From NCBI GenBank assembly GCA_002451155.1, contig DKBG01000252.1, positions 1 to 10,024 of the forward strand: a stretch of 10,024 nucleotides of DNA. The letters are read 5' to 3'. The translations under genes and the position numbers were made by a program. The notes under the pieces are model-generated. The model saw only the letters and a program-made list of their open reading frames with translations, was not told where the DNA came from and searched no databases. This document shows positions 1-7,120 of the stretch, one piece after another. How positions within the stretch are numbered: the first letter of the stretch is position 1; every line of letters starts with the position of its first letter. This stretch comes from Ignavibacteria bacterium UBA6906 (GTDB lineage Bacteria; Bacteroidota; Ignavibacteria; UBA10030; UBA6906).

Positions 1-41
1 GCGCCAAGCGAACCCGACAGGACAATGTCGATCCAGCTCAT
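1..41 (-). CDS. mnhF: Mrp/Mnh antiporter subunit F, 5' fragment (cut by window edge)
   Basis: Only the first 13 codons are present, reading MSWIDIVLSGSLG before the window ends. The ATG at 41-39 overlaps the TGA stop of the subunit E gene in an ATGA arrangement, the same coupling seen at the D/E and A/B junctions. Identity rests mainly on gene order: in Mrp operons, F (a small protein of about 90 residues with three membrane segments) follows E. The hydrophobic start fits, but too little is visible to check family motifs. Subunit G would be expected beyond the edge. Confidence 0.7.
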   Translation of the reverse strand, partial: MSWIDIVLSGSLG

Positions 42-511
42 CCGATAACCTCCCTGATTCGGCGCTCGAATCCCTCCTTGATTTCCCGTCTGACCGTTTC
101 CGGATCCTCGATGATAATCGCATGAACAAACATGGCGGTCCTGTCCTCAGCGATATCCACCGTGAACGTTCCCGGCGTCAGCGTGAGGAGGTTCGCAAGG
201 AGGGTAATACCCTCATCCGATTGCAGATCGAGTGGCACCCGGACAATTCCCGGACGCATTCTACGCTTTGGCGAGAGGAGAATCACTGTCAGGCGGATGT
301 TCGCCAGGACGATCTCAACCAGAAGGAACCCGAGAAGACGAAGGACCCTGATCAGTCGAAGGGCGTAATTCCGTGATGCTTCCCCGCGTTCTGTCAGAAC
401 GAGGATAACGAATCCGACGATGAATCCTCCGAGCAGATTCTCCAGACCCGGGTCGCCCGTGAGCATGACCCAGGCGAGTGCGAGCAGGACGTTGAGCAGG
501 AAACGATTCAT
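38..511 (-). CDS. mnhE: Na+(K+)/H+ antiporter subunit E (MrpE/MnhE)
   Basis: This 157-residue inner-membrane protein is a subunit of the Mrp-type cation/proton antiporter. The first ~75 residues hold hydrophobic segments, with the family-like stretch NLLGGFIVGF at about 25-34. A soluble tail follows, containing RPGIVRVPLDL (about 86-96) and NLLTLTPGTFTVDI (about 107-120), the recognisable MrpE/PF01899 signature. Length matches the usual ~160 residues. The ATG overlaps the stop of subunit D by four bases. A GAGGAG ribosome binding site lies 7-8 bases upstream, inside the D gene, so its translation is probably coupled to D. E has no resemblance to complex I subunits and is thought to help assembly or activity of the complex; that role is family knowledge, not visible here. 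Confidence 0.95.
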   Translation of the reverse strand: MNRFLLNVLLALAWVMLTGDPGLENLLGGFIVGFVILVLTERGEASRNYALRLIRVLRLLGFLLVEIVLANIRLTVILLSPKRRMRPGIVRVPLDLQSDEGITLLANLLTLTPGTFTVDIAEDRTAMFVHAIIIEDPETVRREIKEGFERRIREVIG

Positions 512-2043
512 GGTGCTCTCCTCAGCACTGCATCGACATAGGCGGAAGGATCAAGAAGCTGGCGAGCAGCGTCTGACACGAGGGCAAAAAGCGGTTCCGC
601 GAAAAGTCCGAGCGTGAGCGTGATCGCAGCCAGCAGTGCAATCGGTGCCACCTGATACGCTATCGGCCGCTGAGCGGGATCGGCGTCAGTCTCCGGATTG
701 CTGTCCCGTTGTTTCCAAAAAACCTCTGACCAGACCTTGGACATGGAGAACAGCGTGAGAAGGCTGGTGATAAGTGCCACTGCGCCGAGCAGGTAGTGTT
801 CGCGTTCCAGGCCTGCCCTGATGACGGCGAGCTTTGCCCAGAATCCGGAGAGCGGGGGGACGCCCGCGAGAGACAGGGCGGGAACGAGGAACAGGATGCC
901 CAGCCAGGGTGCGGCGGAAAACAGCCCGCCGAGCTTCCTGATGTCATAGGATCCGCCCAGCCGGGCAGCCACCCCCGCGATCAGGTAGAGATTCGCCTTC
1001 GCGATGATATTGTGTATCGTGTAAAAGATTCCCCCTGCAAGCGCGAGCGGCGTTCCAACGCCGAGGGCAAACAAAAGGTACCCGATCTGGCTGACAATAT
1101 GAAATGAGAGCAGGCGGCGGAACTCGTATTGCACCGCCGCCCCGAGAACGCCAACAAGCATCGTGAACCCGGAGATGACCAGGATCAGGGTCGTCATGCC
1201 AAAGTCCATCGCCGGGAAGACCAGCGTGAACATCCGGTAGAAGGCATAGACCCCGACCTTGGTAAGCAAGCCTGAAAAGAGCGCTCCCACAGGAGCAGGG
1301 AGTGTGTGATACGATGCGGGTAGCCACATGTAGAGCGGGAACATTGCAGCCTTGATGCCAAAGGCAACCAGATAAAGCACTGCGACCATCCCCAGTATTT
1401 CCCGATGCTGGATCGCCGGAATCCTCGCGGCAAGATCCCCCATCGAGAGCGTGCCTGCGATCCCGTAGAGGACGCCGGTTGCAGTCAGGAATACCACCGA
1501 GGCGATGAGGTTGAGCGTCACATACTTGACAGCTCCTTCGAGCTGGCCTTTGCCGCCGCCGAGGGCTGTGAGGACAAACGAGGAAATGAGGAGAAGTTCG
1601 AACCAGACGTAGAGATTGAAAATATCGGCAGTCAGGAACGCGCCGTTAACCCCTGTCAGAAGGGTGCTCAGGAGGGGATAGTACCCGTGCGCCTCCCGGT
1701 TCGCATCGATTCCGCTCATCGAATAGACCATGACCGCGACGCTCACAACACCGGTCACTGTAATCATAAGCGCGGAAAGTATGTCCGCGACGAGGACAAT
1801 CCCAAATGGGGGCGGCCATGCTCCGATGGCGATGGTTACGATACGTCCGGTCGACGTCTGATGCAGAAGGAGGGCAGCGACGGCGAGCTGGACGCAGGAG
1901 GATCCCAGGGCGATGATCCGCTGCACCGAAGGACGGGTCCAGCAGCCGACGAGGACGATCGCGGTCAAGAGCGGGACGAGTATTGGGAGGAGGATGAGCA
2001 TGGGGTGTGCGGCTACCGTCTCAGGTGGCTGTTCGGTCGACAT
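508..2043 (-). CDS. mnhD: Na+(K+)/H+ antiporter subunit D (MrpD/MnhD)
   Basis: This 511-residue polytopic membrane protein is homologous to the proton-pumping subunits NuoL/M/N of complex I (Proton_antipo_M family). Key ion-path residues are present: Glu149 in WFELL, Lys231 in FGIKAAMFPLYMWLP, Lys262 in LLTKVG, His344 in the broken-helix region YTIHNIIAK, and Lys404 in FWAKLAV. The PLSGFWAK signature at about 397-404 is typical. Length matches the usual ~490-510. The start is uncertain. The first ATG (2043) overlaps the end of subunit C by 23 bases and adds a polar 14-residue leader (MSTEQPPETVAAHP). The next Met (codon at 2001) begins directly with the first membrane helix, as family members usually do. 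Neither start has a strong ribosome binding site. With A, it is expected to form the ion-translocating core. Confidence 0.96.
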   Translation of the reverse strand: MSTEQPPETVAAHPMLILLPILVPLLTAIVLVGCWTRPSVQRIIALGSSCVQLAVAALLLHQTSTGRIVTIAIGAWPPPFGIVLVADILSALMITVTGVVSVAVMVYSMSGIDANREAHGYYPLLSTLLTGVNGAFLTADIFNLYVWFELLLISSFVLTALGGGKGQLEGAVKYVTLNLIASVVFLTATGVLYGIAGTLSMGDLAARIPAIQHREILGMVAVLYLVAFGIKAAMFPLYMWLPASYHTLPAPVGALFSGLLTKVGVYAFYRMFTLVFPAMDFGMTTLILVISGFTMLVGVLGAAVQYEFRRLLSFHIVSQIGYLLFALGVGTPLALAGGIFYTIHNIIAKANLYLIAGVAARLGGSYDIRKLGGLFSAAPWLGILFLVPALSLAGVPPLSGFWAKLAVIRAGLEREHYLLGAVALITSLLTLFSMSKVWSEVFWKQRDSNPETDADPAQRPIAYQVAPIALLAAITLTLGLFAEPLFALVSDAARQLLDPSAYVDAVLRRAP

Positions 2044-2377
2044 TCCGCAAATCGTCCAGATCGTCCGTGCCCACGATCCAGGCTGCGCGTTTGATAAGGA
2101 CGATCACAAATGCCAGCAGCGCGAATCCGATAACGATTGCGGTGAGAATAAGTGCCTGCGGGACGGGGTCTGACGAGACGGCCGCAAGCCGCATGCCCCC
2201 GGCTTCAATGATCGGCGGTTCGCCGCGGACCAACCCGCTGGAAGTGAAAATCGCGAGATTGGCCGCCTGCGCGATGAGTGCAAGTCCGAATGCGAGTTTG
2301 ACAATGCTCCTGCGGAGCATCAGGTAGAGTCCTCCAGCAAAGAGAATCCCGGTCACAAGGGCGAGCAGAATATGCAT
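2021..2377 (-). CDS. mnhC: Na+(K+)/H+ antiporter subunit C (MrpC/MnhC)
   Basis: This 118-residue membrane protein is homologous to NuoK/MnhC, with three hydrophobic segments at about 3-22, 26-46 and 75-96. The stretch DPVPQALILTAIVIGFA (about 70-86) is the strongly conserved signature of MrpC, and LALIAQAANL (about 32-41) matches the second helix of the NuoK fold. The ATG at 2377 directly abuts the TGA of subunit B. A strong GGAGGAG ribosome binding site lies across the end of that gene. The C-terminal tail is polar (TDDLDDLRNVDRT), and its last codons overlap the start of subunit D by 23 bases. In the complex it is thought to sit between A and D, as NuoK does in complex I; this is family knowledge. 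Confidence 0.96.
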   Translation of the reverse strand: MHILLALVTGILFAGGLYLMLRRSIVKLAFGLALIAQAANLAIFTSSGLVRGEPPIIEAGGMRLAAVSSDPVPQALILTAIVIGFALLAFVIVLIKRAAWIVGTDDLDDLRNVDRTAT

Positions 2378-2785
2378 TCACTCCTCCATGAGTTCGAACA
2401 CGATGGTGAGGACGACACCGAGTACGGCACAGTAGACCCCGGCATCGAACAGAAGCGGAGTGCCTATTGCTCCGACAACCGGAGTGTTCTCAGGTGTCCA
2501 CAGTCCGGTGAGAAACGGCAGTCCTACCGGGACCGCGAACACGCCGCTCAGGGTGGCGATCGCGAGGCCTGTTGCGGCAAGGATGAAGGGGCGGACGTGT
2601 AACAGGCTTCGGGTTTGCTCCACGCCGAAGGTGAACGCGTAGAGCGTAATGGCCGCCGATGCGGCCAGTCCGCCGACAAACCCTCCCCCCGGATCGTTAT
2701 GTCCTCTGACCAGAAGAAATATCGAAAATAGGAGGACAAGCGGCAGCAGTGCCCGGATGGTTGTTTGCACGATGAGCGATTTCAT
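2378..2785 (-). CDS. mnhB: Na+(K+)/H+ antiporter subunit B (MrpB/MnhB)
   Basis: This 135-residue membrane protein of the MnhB family (PF04039) has four hydrophobic segments. Its diagnostic motif RGHNDPGGGFVGG is at 27-39 and GTPLLFDAGVY at 108-118. Length fits the stand-alone subunit (about 140 residues). As a separate gene, it places the operon in the seven-gene class and not in the Pha-type class where A and B are fused. Its ATG overlaps the stop of subunit A as ATGA (2782-2785). A GGGAGAG stretch just upstream can serve as the ribosome binding site. It ends in an acidic tail (FELMEE), and its last bases carry the ribosome binding site of subunit C. Confidence 0.96.
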   Translation of the reverse strand: MKSLIVQTTIRALLPLVLLFSIFLLVRGHNDPGGGFVGGLAASAAITLYAFTFGVEQTRSLLHVRPFILAATGLAIATLSGVFAVPVGLPFLTGLWTPENTPVVGAIGTPLLFDAGVYCAVLGVVLTIVFELMEE

Positions 2786-5088
2786 TGTCTCTCCCCGGGC
2801 CAGGACCGCATGAGCGCGTAGACCCCCAGTGCGCTGACAAGCAGCACAGTGATTTCCCCGATCGTATCCAGGGAGCGGAAATCGACCAGGATCACGTTGA
2901 CAACATTCCTTCCGTGGGCGAACGGCACGCTGTATTCGCCGAAAAATTCCTGCAGATGCGACGGAGCATGCGCATCGGCTCCCAGAAGAACGAGAAGGGC
3001 CACCAGGAGTCCGAGAAGACTCGAAAGCAGGGCGTCGCGGATTCGTGTTGATAGAGATGAGGTATCCAGCAATTTTGGGAGCCGCGGGAGGACCAGAACA
3101 AACAGCACGATGCTCAACGTCTCTATGCTGAACTGGGTCAATGCGAGGTCGGGGGCGCCGTAAAAGAGGAAGATGAGAGAGACCCCAAACCCAACGACGC
3201 CGAGGGCCGTAATGGCGGTGAACCGTGATTTTGATGACGCGACCGTGACGGCTCCGAGCGCGATCAGCACTGCTGTCGCCGCCTCATGGAACGGGATGCC
3301 GCTCATTGCCGGGAGCGTGCCATGACGCAGGAGGGGGGCTGCTGCTGCTCCGAGCAGGACGCAAAGAAATATCAACGCGAGGAGGAGGTAGTGACGCAAT
3401 GTCCCGTCCTGTATCGCATCTGTCAAGGCGTTCGCGAGTCGCAGCGTTCCGCGCAGCAGACTGTCATACGCCCTGGCCGGTCCGAGCGAGGCGAGAACGC
3501 GCATTCTCTCCCCCCGGACGAGAAGCCACCCACCCCATCGAAAAAGAGCAATACCGGCTCCGACGGTGAGTGTGCTCAGGATGAGGACGTCAGTGAATCC
3601 GTGCCAGAGCGAGAAGTGAACGGGTGCGATCTCTGGCCGTACCGCCTGAACAGCGCCCTCAATCAGCCGCGAAGCGAGCTGGTCCGGGAGCAGGCCGGCG
3701 ATCAGTCCGAATCCAGCGAGGAGGGCCGGTCCAATCCGCATGAGGATCGGGGCCTCATGAGGCTGCTTCGGGGTCGAGTGCGCCTGTCCGAAAAACGTCA
3801 TCAGGACAAACTTTGCTGCGAGGGCTACGATGAGCGCATTGGCACACACACCGGCTGCAGTCACAAATGGTGCCGCGACGGGGGCCTGCAACTTGGCCTC
3901 ATACAGGAGCTCCTTGCTGATAAACCCGAGGAGCGGGGGAAGGCCCGCCATGGAGAGGGCAGCGAGGACCGCCGCCGCAGCCGTGGCCGGCATCTGCAGG
4001 TAGAGCCCCCCGAGCGCTCTGATGTCGCGGGTCCCACTCTCGTGGTCCACGCTCCCGGCGATCATGAACAGTGCGCCCTTGTAGAGAGAATGGACGAAGA
4101 GAAAAATCAGCGCCGCCTTGACGGCATCGTCTGTGTACAGGCCAAGGAGCAACGTCAGCGTTCCAAGAGCACTGATTGTGGAATACGCAAGCAGCCGTTT
4201 GAGATCCGTCTGCCCGAATGCGAGGAATGCACCGAGCAGCATCGTGATTGCCCCCGGGATCGAGAGCGCGTAGTGCCAGAGTTCGGTCCCTCCGAGTGCC
4301 GGACTCAGTCGAGCGAGGAGATAGATTCCCGCTTTCACCATTGTTGCGGAATGAAGGTACGCACTGACCGGCGTGGGAGCCTCCATCGCGTTCGGGAGCC
4401 AGAAATGAAAAGGAACCTGGGCGGACTTCGTGAACGCCCCGAGCAGGAGAAGAAAGAGTATCGCCGGGTAGAGGGGGCTCTGTTGAATGATCGCGGAACT
4501 TTCCATGATGCGGGGAAGATCGTAACTGCCGGCAATGTTCCCGAGCATTATGAAGCCGGCCAGGAGCGCAAGCCCCCCCAGTCCGGTCACCAGCAAGGCC
4601 TGCAACGCGCCCGCGCGCGCGGCCGCCCGTTGATTGTTGAATCCGATAAGAAAATAGGAACTGACCCCGGTGAGTTCCCAGAACACAAACAGCGTTATCA
4701 GTGTGTCCGCCAGAACGAGTCCCAGCATCGAGGCCATGAAGCTCATGAAGAGGAGGTAGAACCGGGGCAGCCGTTGGTCTCCCTTGAAATACGCGCTCGC
4801 GTACAGCAGAACGAGGAGACCGATCGTGGTTATAATGAGTGCGAAAAAATAGGCGAGCCCGTCGAGAGCGAAGCTCAGTCCAATTCCGAGGGAGGGTACC
4901 CAGCTGAGGGATTCCCGGATCACCGGACCGTCGACCACCAGGCCATATTCATTGATCAGGAGGAGAAGGGTCAACAATGGGTAGAGCGCAAGGATCACGT
5001 GCGCGCGATCCCTGGTGAACCGCTGGAGAAGCGGGGCGGCTGCGGCGAAAAGAAATCCTGAGAGAATGATGGAGAAAGGAGATATCAC
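2782..5088 (-). CDS. mnhA: Na+(K+)/H+ antiporter subunit A (MrpA/MnhA)
   Basis: This is the largest Mrp subunit. It has an N-terminal NuoL-like half, and a C-terminal half with a DUF4040/MrpB-like part ending in the MrpA-specific tail. Numbering from the GTG at 5145, visible residues are Glu157 (FWELTG), Lys240 (FTKSAQVPFHFWLP), Lys271 (SATMVKAG), His352/Lys356 (VHSLYKGA) and Lys411 (GFISKELLYEA). The DUF4040 motif YGAPDLALTQFSIETL (about 662-677) and the tail VDFRSLDTIGEITVL (about 754-768) are also clear. I chose the GTG at 5088 because family members begin with the first helix (ISPFSIILSGFLF). The only other in-frame start, GTG at 5145, adds 19 polar, Cys-containing residues and lies at the predicted transcription start. 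Neither has a visible ribosome binding site. It is the first gene of the operon. Confidence 0.96.
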   Translation of the reverse strand: MISPFSIILSGFLFAAAAPLLQRFTRDRAHVILALYPLLTLLLLINEYGLVVDGPVIRESLSWVPSLGIGLSFALDGLAYFFALIITTIGLLVLLYASAYFKGDQRLPRFYLLFMSFMASMLGLVLADTLITLFVFWELTGVSSYFLIGFNNQRAAARAGALQALLVTGLGGLALLAGFIMLGNIAGSYDLPRIMESSAIIQQSPLYPAILFLLLLGAFTKSAQVPFHFWLPNAMEAPTPVSAYLHSATMVKAGIYLLARLSPALGGTELWHYALSIPGAITMLLGAFLAFGQTDLKRLLAYSTISALGTLTLLLGLYTDDAVKAALIFLFVHSLYKGALFMIAGSVDHESGTRDIRALGGLYLQMPATAAAAVLAALSMAGLPPLLGFISKELLYEAKLQAPVAAPFVTAAGVCANALIVALAAKFVLMTFFGQAHSTPKQPHEAPILMRIGPALLAGFGLIAGLLPDQLASRLIEGAVQAVRPEIAPVHFSLWHGFTDVLILSTLTVGAGIALFRWGGWLLVRGERMRVLASLGPARAYDSLLRGTLRLANALTDAIQDGTLRHYLLLALIFLCVLLGAAAAPLLRHGTLPAMSGIPFHEAATAVLIALGAVTVASSKSRFTAITALGVVGFGVSLIFLFYGAPDLALTQFSIETLSIVLFVLVLPRLPKLLDTSSLSTRIRDALLSSLLGLLVALLVLLGADAHAPSHLQEFFGEYSVPFAHGRNVVNVILVDFRSLDTIGEITVLLVSALGVYALMRSWPGERQ

Positions 5089-5147
5089 GTCGTCGTAGGA
5101 TTCAGTGGGACACCGGGAAACTTCAGTCGGCTGAGCACACCTCACTA

Positions 5148-5176
5148 AACATATGCGGTGCCGGAGGGAGATGCAA
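5148..5176 (-). promoter_or_regulatory. Possible sigma70-type promoter of the mnh operon
   Basis: On the minus strand, TTGCAT (5176-5171) and TATGTT (5153-5148) are separated by 17 bases, an ideal spacing for -35 and -10 hexamers, though each matches consensus only partly. Transcription would begin near 5141, about 50 bases before the GTG at 5088 and slightly downstream of the alternative GTG at 5145. The match is weak and could be chance. It is supported mainly by its position at the head of the operon. Confidence 0.3.
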
Positions 5177-5209
5177 CTCTGCTTCTGACAAACGAGGCTG
5201 ACTGCTATG

Positions 5210-5313
5210 CTCTCCCTGGAGAGAAGGACGCGATGACCTGTCGGTAGGTCCTGATCCTCTTTCCGGGCAGTTGAGTGTCCGCTCCCGCGAGCGATTCGAG
5301 ACCTGTCGGTCTC
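5210..5313. repeat. Cluster of four small dyads, including a paired 11-base direct repeat
   Basis: The divergent intergenic region holds four short inverted repeats. They are CTCTCC/GGAGAG (5210-5223), GACCT/AGGTC (5235-5250), CGCTC/GAGCG (5280-5293) and GAGACC/GGTCTC (5298-5313). The second and fourth share the 11-mer GACCTGTCGGT (5235-5245 and 5300-5310), whose starts lie 65 bases apart. None is followed by a T-run, so they do not look like terminators. They sit between the two predicted divergent promoters, where operators would be expected. Stems of 5-6 bases occur often by chance; the exact 11-mer repeat is the less trivial part. Confidence 0.45.
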
Positions 5314-5332
5314 TTGCGACTTGGTGGCGATT

Positions 5333-5361
5333 TTGGTATCTTTTCACTGTTTTTGTACGGT
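5333..5361 (+). promoter_or_regulatory. Possible promoter of the outer-membrane protein gene
   Basis: An unusually AT-rich stretch in this GC-rich region holds TTGGTA (5333-5338) and TACGGT (5356-5361) with a 17-base spacer. The -10 match is poor, so the exact hexamers are uncertain. The AT-rich block about 40-70 bases before the start codon is the best promoter location available. Confidence 0.3.
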
Positions 5362-5392
5362 TCTAATGACGGGTTGAACCTGACACTTCTAT

Positions 5393-5397
5393 GGAGG
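5393..5397 (+). promoter_or_regulatory. Ribosome binding site (GGAGG) that decides the start at 5403
   Basis: GGAGG lies 5 bases before the ATG at 5403. It overlaps an upstream in-frame ATG at 5391, which has no comparable site before it. The second ATG is therefore the better start, giving a signal peptide that begins MVARRTRG instead of MEERMVARR. Confidence 0.6.
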
Positions 5398-5402
5398 AAA
5401 GG

Positions 5403-6872
5403 ATGGTAGCGCGACGGACTCGTGGTGCGGTTGGGATGATAGTGTCTCTTCTTTGCTTCGTACCCCTGCAACTCCACAGTCAGGGTGTGGACGACGCGAT
5501 CCGGGTCTCCCGGCAGGGGATGAATTTCAACGCCCGCGCCCTGGGGATGGGAAACGCCTATTCGACAATCGGATATGATTTCACCGCATTACGGATGAAC
5601 CCTGCCACGCTGGGTCTCTCGGAAGGAGCGACGTATACGATGTCGGTGAATACGAATGGCTTCCTCTACTCGAGCAACTTCTACGGTACAGAGACCAATT
5701 TCACGACGACCAATACAAGCCTGAACCAGGCCGGATTCACATTCCCGGTAAGCCTTGACTCGACCCGGCAGGCGGTCTTCGGATTCGGGTACACGCAGGA
5801 CAAAGACTTCAACATGGGAGGAAAATACTCCGGCTTCAATTCCGGCTCGACCTCCTTCATCCAGCTCCTCAAAGAAGATCCCACGGATGCGGCGCGACAG
5901 TTAGGCCTCGTCTACCCGACGTATGACCCTGTCGGCAGATACCTTGGCGACCAGACGGTCCTGAACGGCAATTTCCAGGAGCGGGGGTATGTCCTCGACG
6001 CGGGCAATATGCTTCACTTCAGCGGAGGCGTTTCGCTGCAGGCCGCCCCCGGCGTCTCTTTCGGCGTGAGCGGGAGCTACAATCTCGGCACCTACAACAG
6101 CGACCGCGAATTCTTTGCCGAGGATCTGCTCGGATTCTATCCCGACAGTCTTCGTACGAACCCTGATGACCCGCGCACGGCCGGATTCGTCGATGCCAGC
6201 TACCGGGACGTGCGCACTACCCAGTATAAAGGATGGGATGTCCGGTTTGGAATTGTGTACCGCTTCTACAACTTCATCGGGCTCAGCGCCTCGTTCAAAG
6301 TCCCGTTCGCACATCTGATCGATCGAACTCAATATGTGAGCGGCACGAGCAGCTTTTCATCCGGATCCGTCATCGACGTGAACCAGACAGGTGTTTCGAC
6401 GAGCTACCAGATCACGCCCCCCTACGAGGGGACGATCGGCGCGATGGTGAATCTCTGGATTCTAACCGGCGCGGCGGAGGCGACATATGTCGATTACTCC
6501 CAGATGAAGGTGAGCGGCGGACTGAGTTTTCCGGACGAGAGTGACATCAACAAACGGATCAAAGATGAATTCACCCGTGTCGTGAATTTGAATATCGGCG
6601 CTGAATTCAGGCTGCCCTTCACCGGTCTCATCGCCCGGGCGGGGGCGATGTACCGGCCGTCGCCCTATAAAGGCGATCCTTCCCGCTACGACCAGAAATT
6701 CATCACACTTGGCTTCGGCATCAATTCTTCGGACAGGCTCTTCTTCGACATCGGCTACCTGTACGGGTGGAGGGATCAGAGAAAAGACGAGGTCCAGACC
6801 GCGGCAGATCCTACGGTTGACCAGACGATTCGATATCATGACGCACTCATTTCGGTAAAATTCGTTCTGTAG
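5403..6872 (+). CDS. Outer-membrane beta-barrel protein, PorV/FadL-like
   Basis: This 489-residue exported protein is predicted to form an outer-membrane barrel. Residues 1-26 form a signal peptide: arginine-rich start (MVARRTRG), hydrophobic core (MIVSLLCFVPL), probable cleavage near LHS/QG. The mature N-terminus carries ARALGMGNAYSTIGYD then MNPATLGL (about 44-72). This is the pattern of PorV-type and OmpP1/FadL-type barrels, where the NPA motif is conserved. The rest alternates aromatic and glycine-rich strands (FGFGYTQD, VSFGVSGSYNLG, LFFDIGYLYGW), with long polar loops and a final strand LISVKFVL ending at the stop, as expected for a barrel. FadL relatives move hydrophobic compounds, and PorV proteins serve type IX secretion; nothing here decides between these or another substrate. 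It is transcribed away from the antiporter operon and ends before a likely terminator. Confidence 0.8.
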   Translation: MVARRTRGAVGMIVSLLCFVPLQLHSQGVDDAIRVSRQGMNFNARALGMGNAYSTIGYDFTALRMNPATLGLSEGATYTMSVNTNGFLYSSNFYGTETNFTTTNTSLNQAGFTFPVSLDSTRQAVFGFGYTQDKDFNMGGKYSGFNSGSTSFIQLLKEDPTDAARQLGLVYPTYDPVGRYLGDQTVLNGNFQERGYVLDAGNMLHFSGGVSLQAAPGVSFGVSGSYNLGTYNSDREFFAEDLLGFYPDSLRTNPDDPRTAGFVDASYRDVRTTQYKGWDVRFGIVYRFYNFIGLSASFKVPFAHLIDRTQYVSGTSSFSSGSVIDVNQTGVSTSYQITPPYEGTIGAMVNLWILTGAAEATYVDYSQMKVSGGLSFPDESDINKRIKDEFTRVVNLNIGAEFRLPFTGLIARAGAMYRPSPYKGDPSRYDQKFITLGFGINSSDRLFFDIGYLYGWRDQRKDEVQTAADPTVDQTIRYHDALISVKFVL

Positions 6873-6927
6873 GAGTTCGCGCCGCGTAATCCGGAAGCGT
6901 GGATTCGCGCTCAGCCCTTCCAGGCCT

Positions 6928-6949
6928 TCAGCCCGCCAGGAGGGGCTGA
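6928..6949 (+). terminator. Probable terminator after the outer-membrane protein gene
   Basis: A perfect 7-base stem TCAGCCC/GGGCTGA with an 8-base loop starts 55 bases after the stop codon and is followed by TCTGTTT. A second TCAGCCC at 6911-6917 could pair with the same right arm, offering an alternative fold. The T-tract is short, so efficiency is uncertain. Confidence 0.5.
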
Positions 6950-7120
6950 TCTGTTTACCGGGGCGTCCATGCGTTTTCCCACCGTCCTGCGGATTGTATA
7001 GAACCTGGCCTTTCGGGGGGGGCCCGGAGAGGAACGAGTATGCGGAATCTGCGGTTTATAAGTCAGAGAGGGGAGGAGCGAGGCACGGGATGGTTGTGAG
7101 GCTATCTCCTGGTTGTCGCG

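Noticed and set aside
1405..2094. Plus-strand open frame of 229 codons opposite subunits D and C
   Set aside because: Same charged antisense pattern; it overlaps two well-supported membrane-protein genes and has no recognisable motif.
3286..5061. Plus-strand open frame of 591 codons opposite subunit A
   Set aside because: The translation is extremely charged (rich in Glu, Arg, Gln, Gly) without domains or hydrophobic core. It mirrors GC-rich codon use of the clearly real antiporter gene on the other strand.
5123..5477. Minus-strand open frames (74 and 90 codons) in the divergent intergenic region
   Set aside because: Their translations are basic and low in hydrophobic residues, with no family resemblance. 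They overlap the likely promoters and the start of the barrel gene.
5901..6332. Minus-strand open frame of 143 codons opposite the outer-membrane protein
   Set aside because: It is a shadow of the barrel gene: acidic, featureless translation with no ribosome binding site or context.
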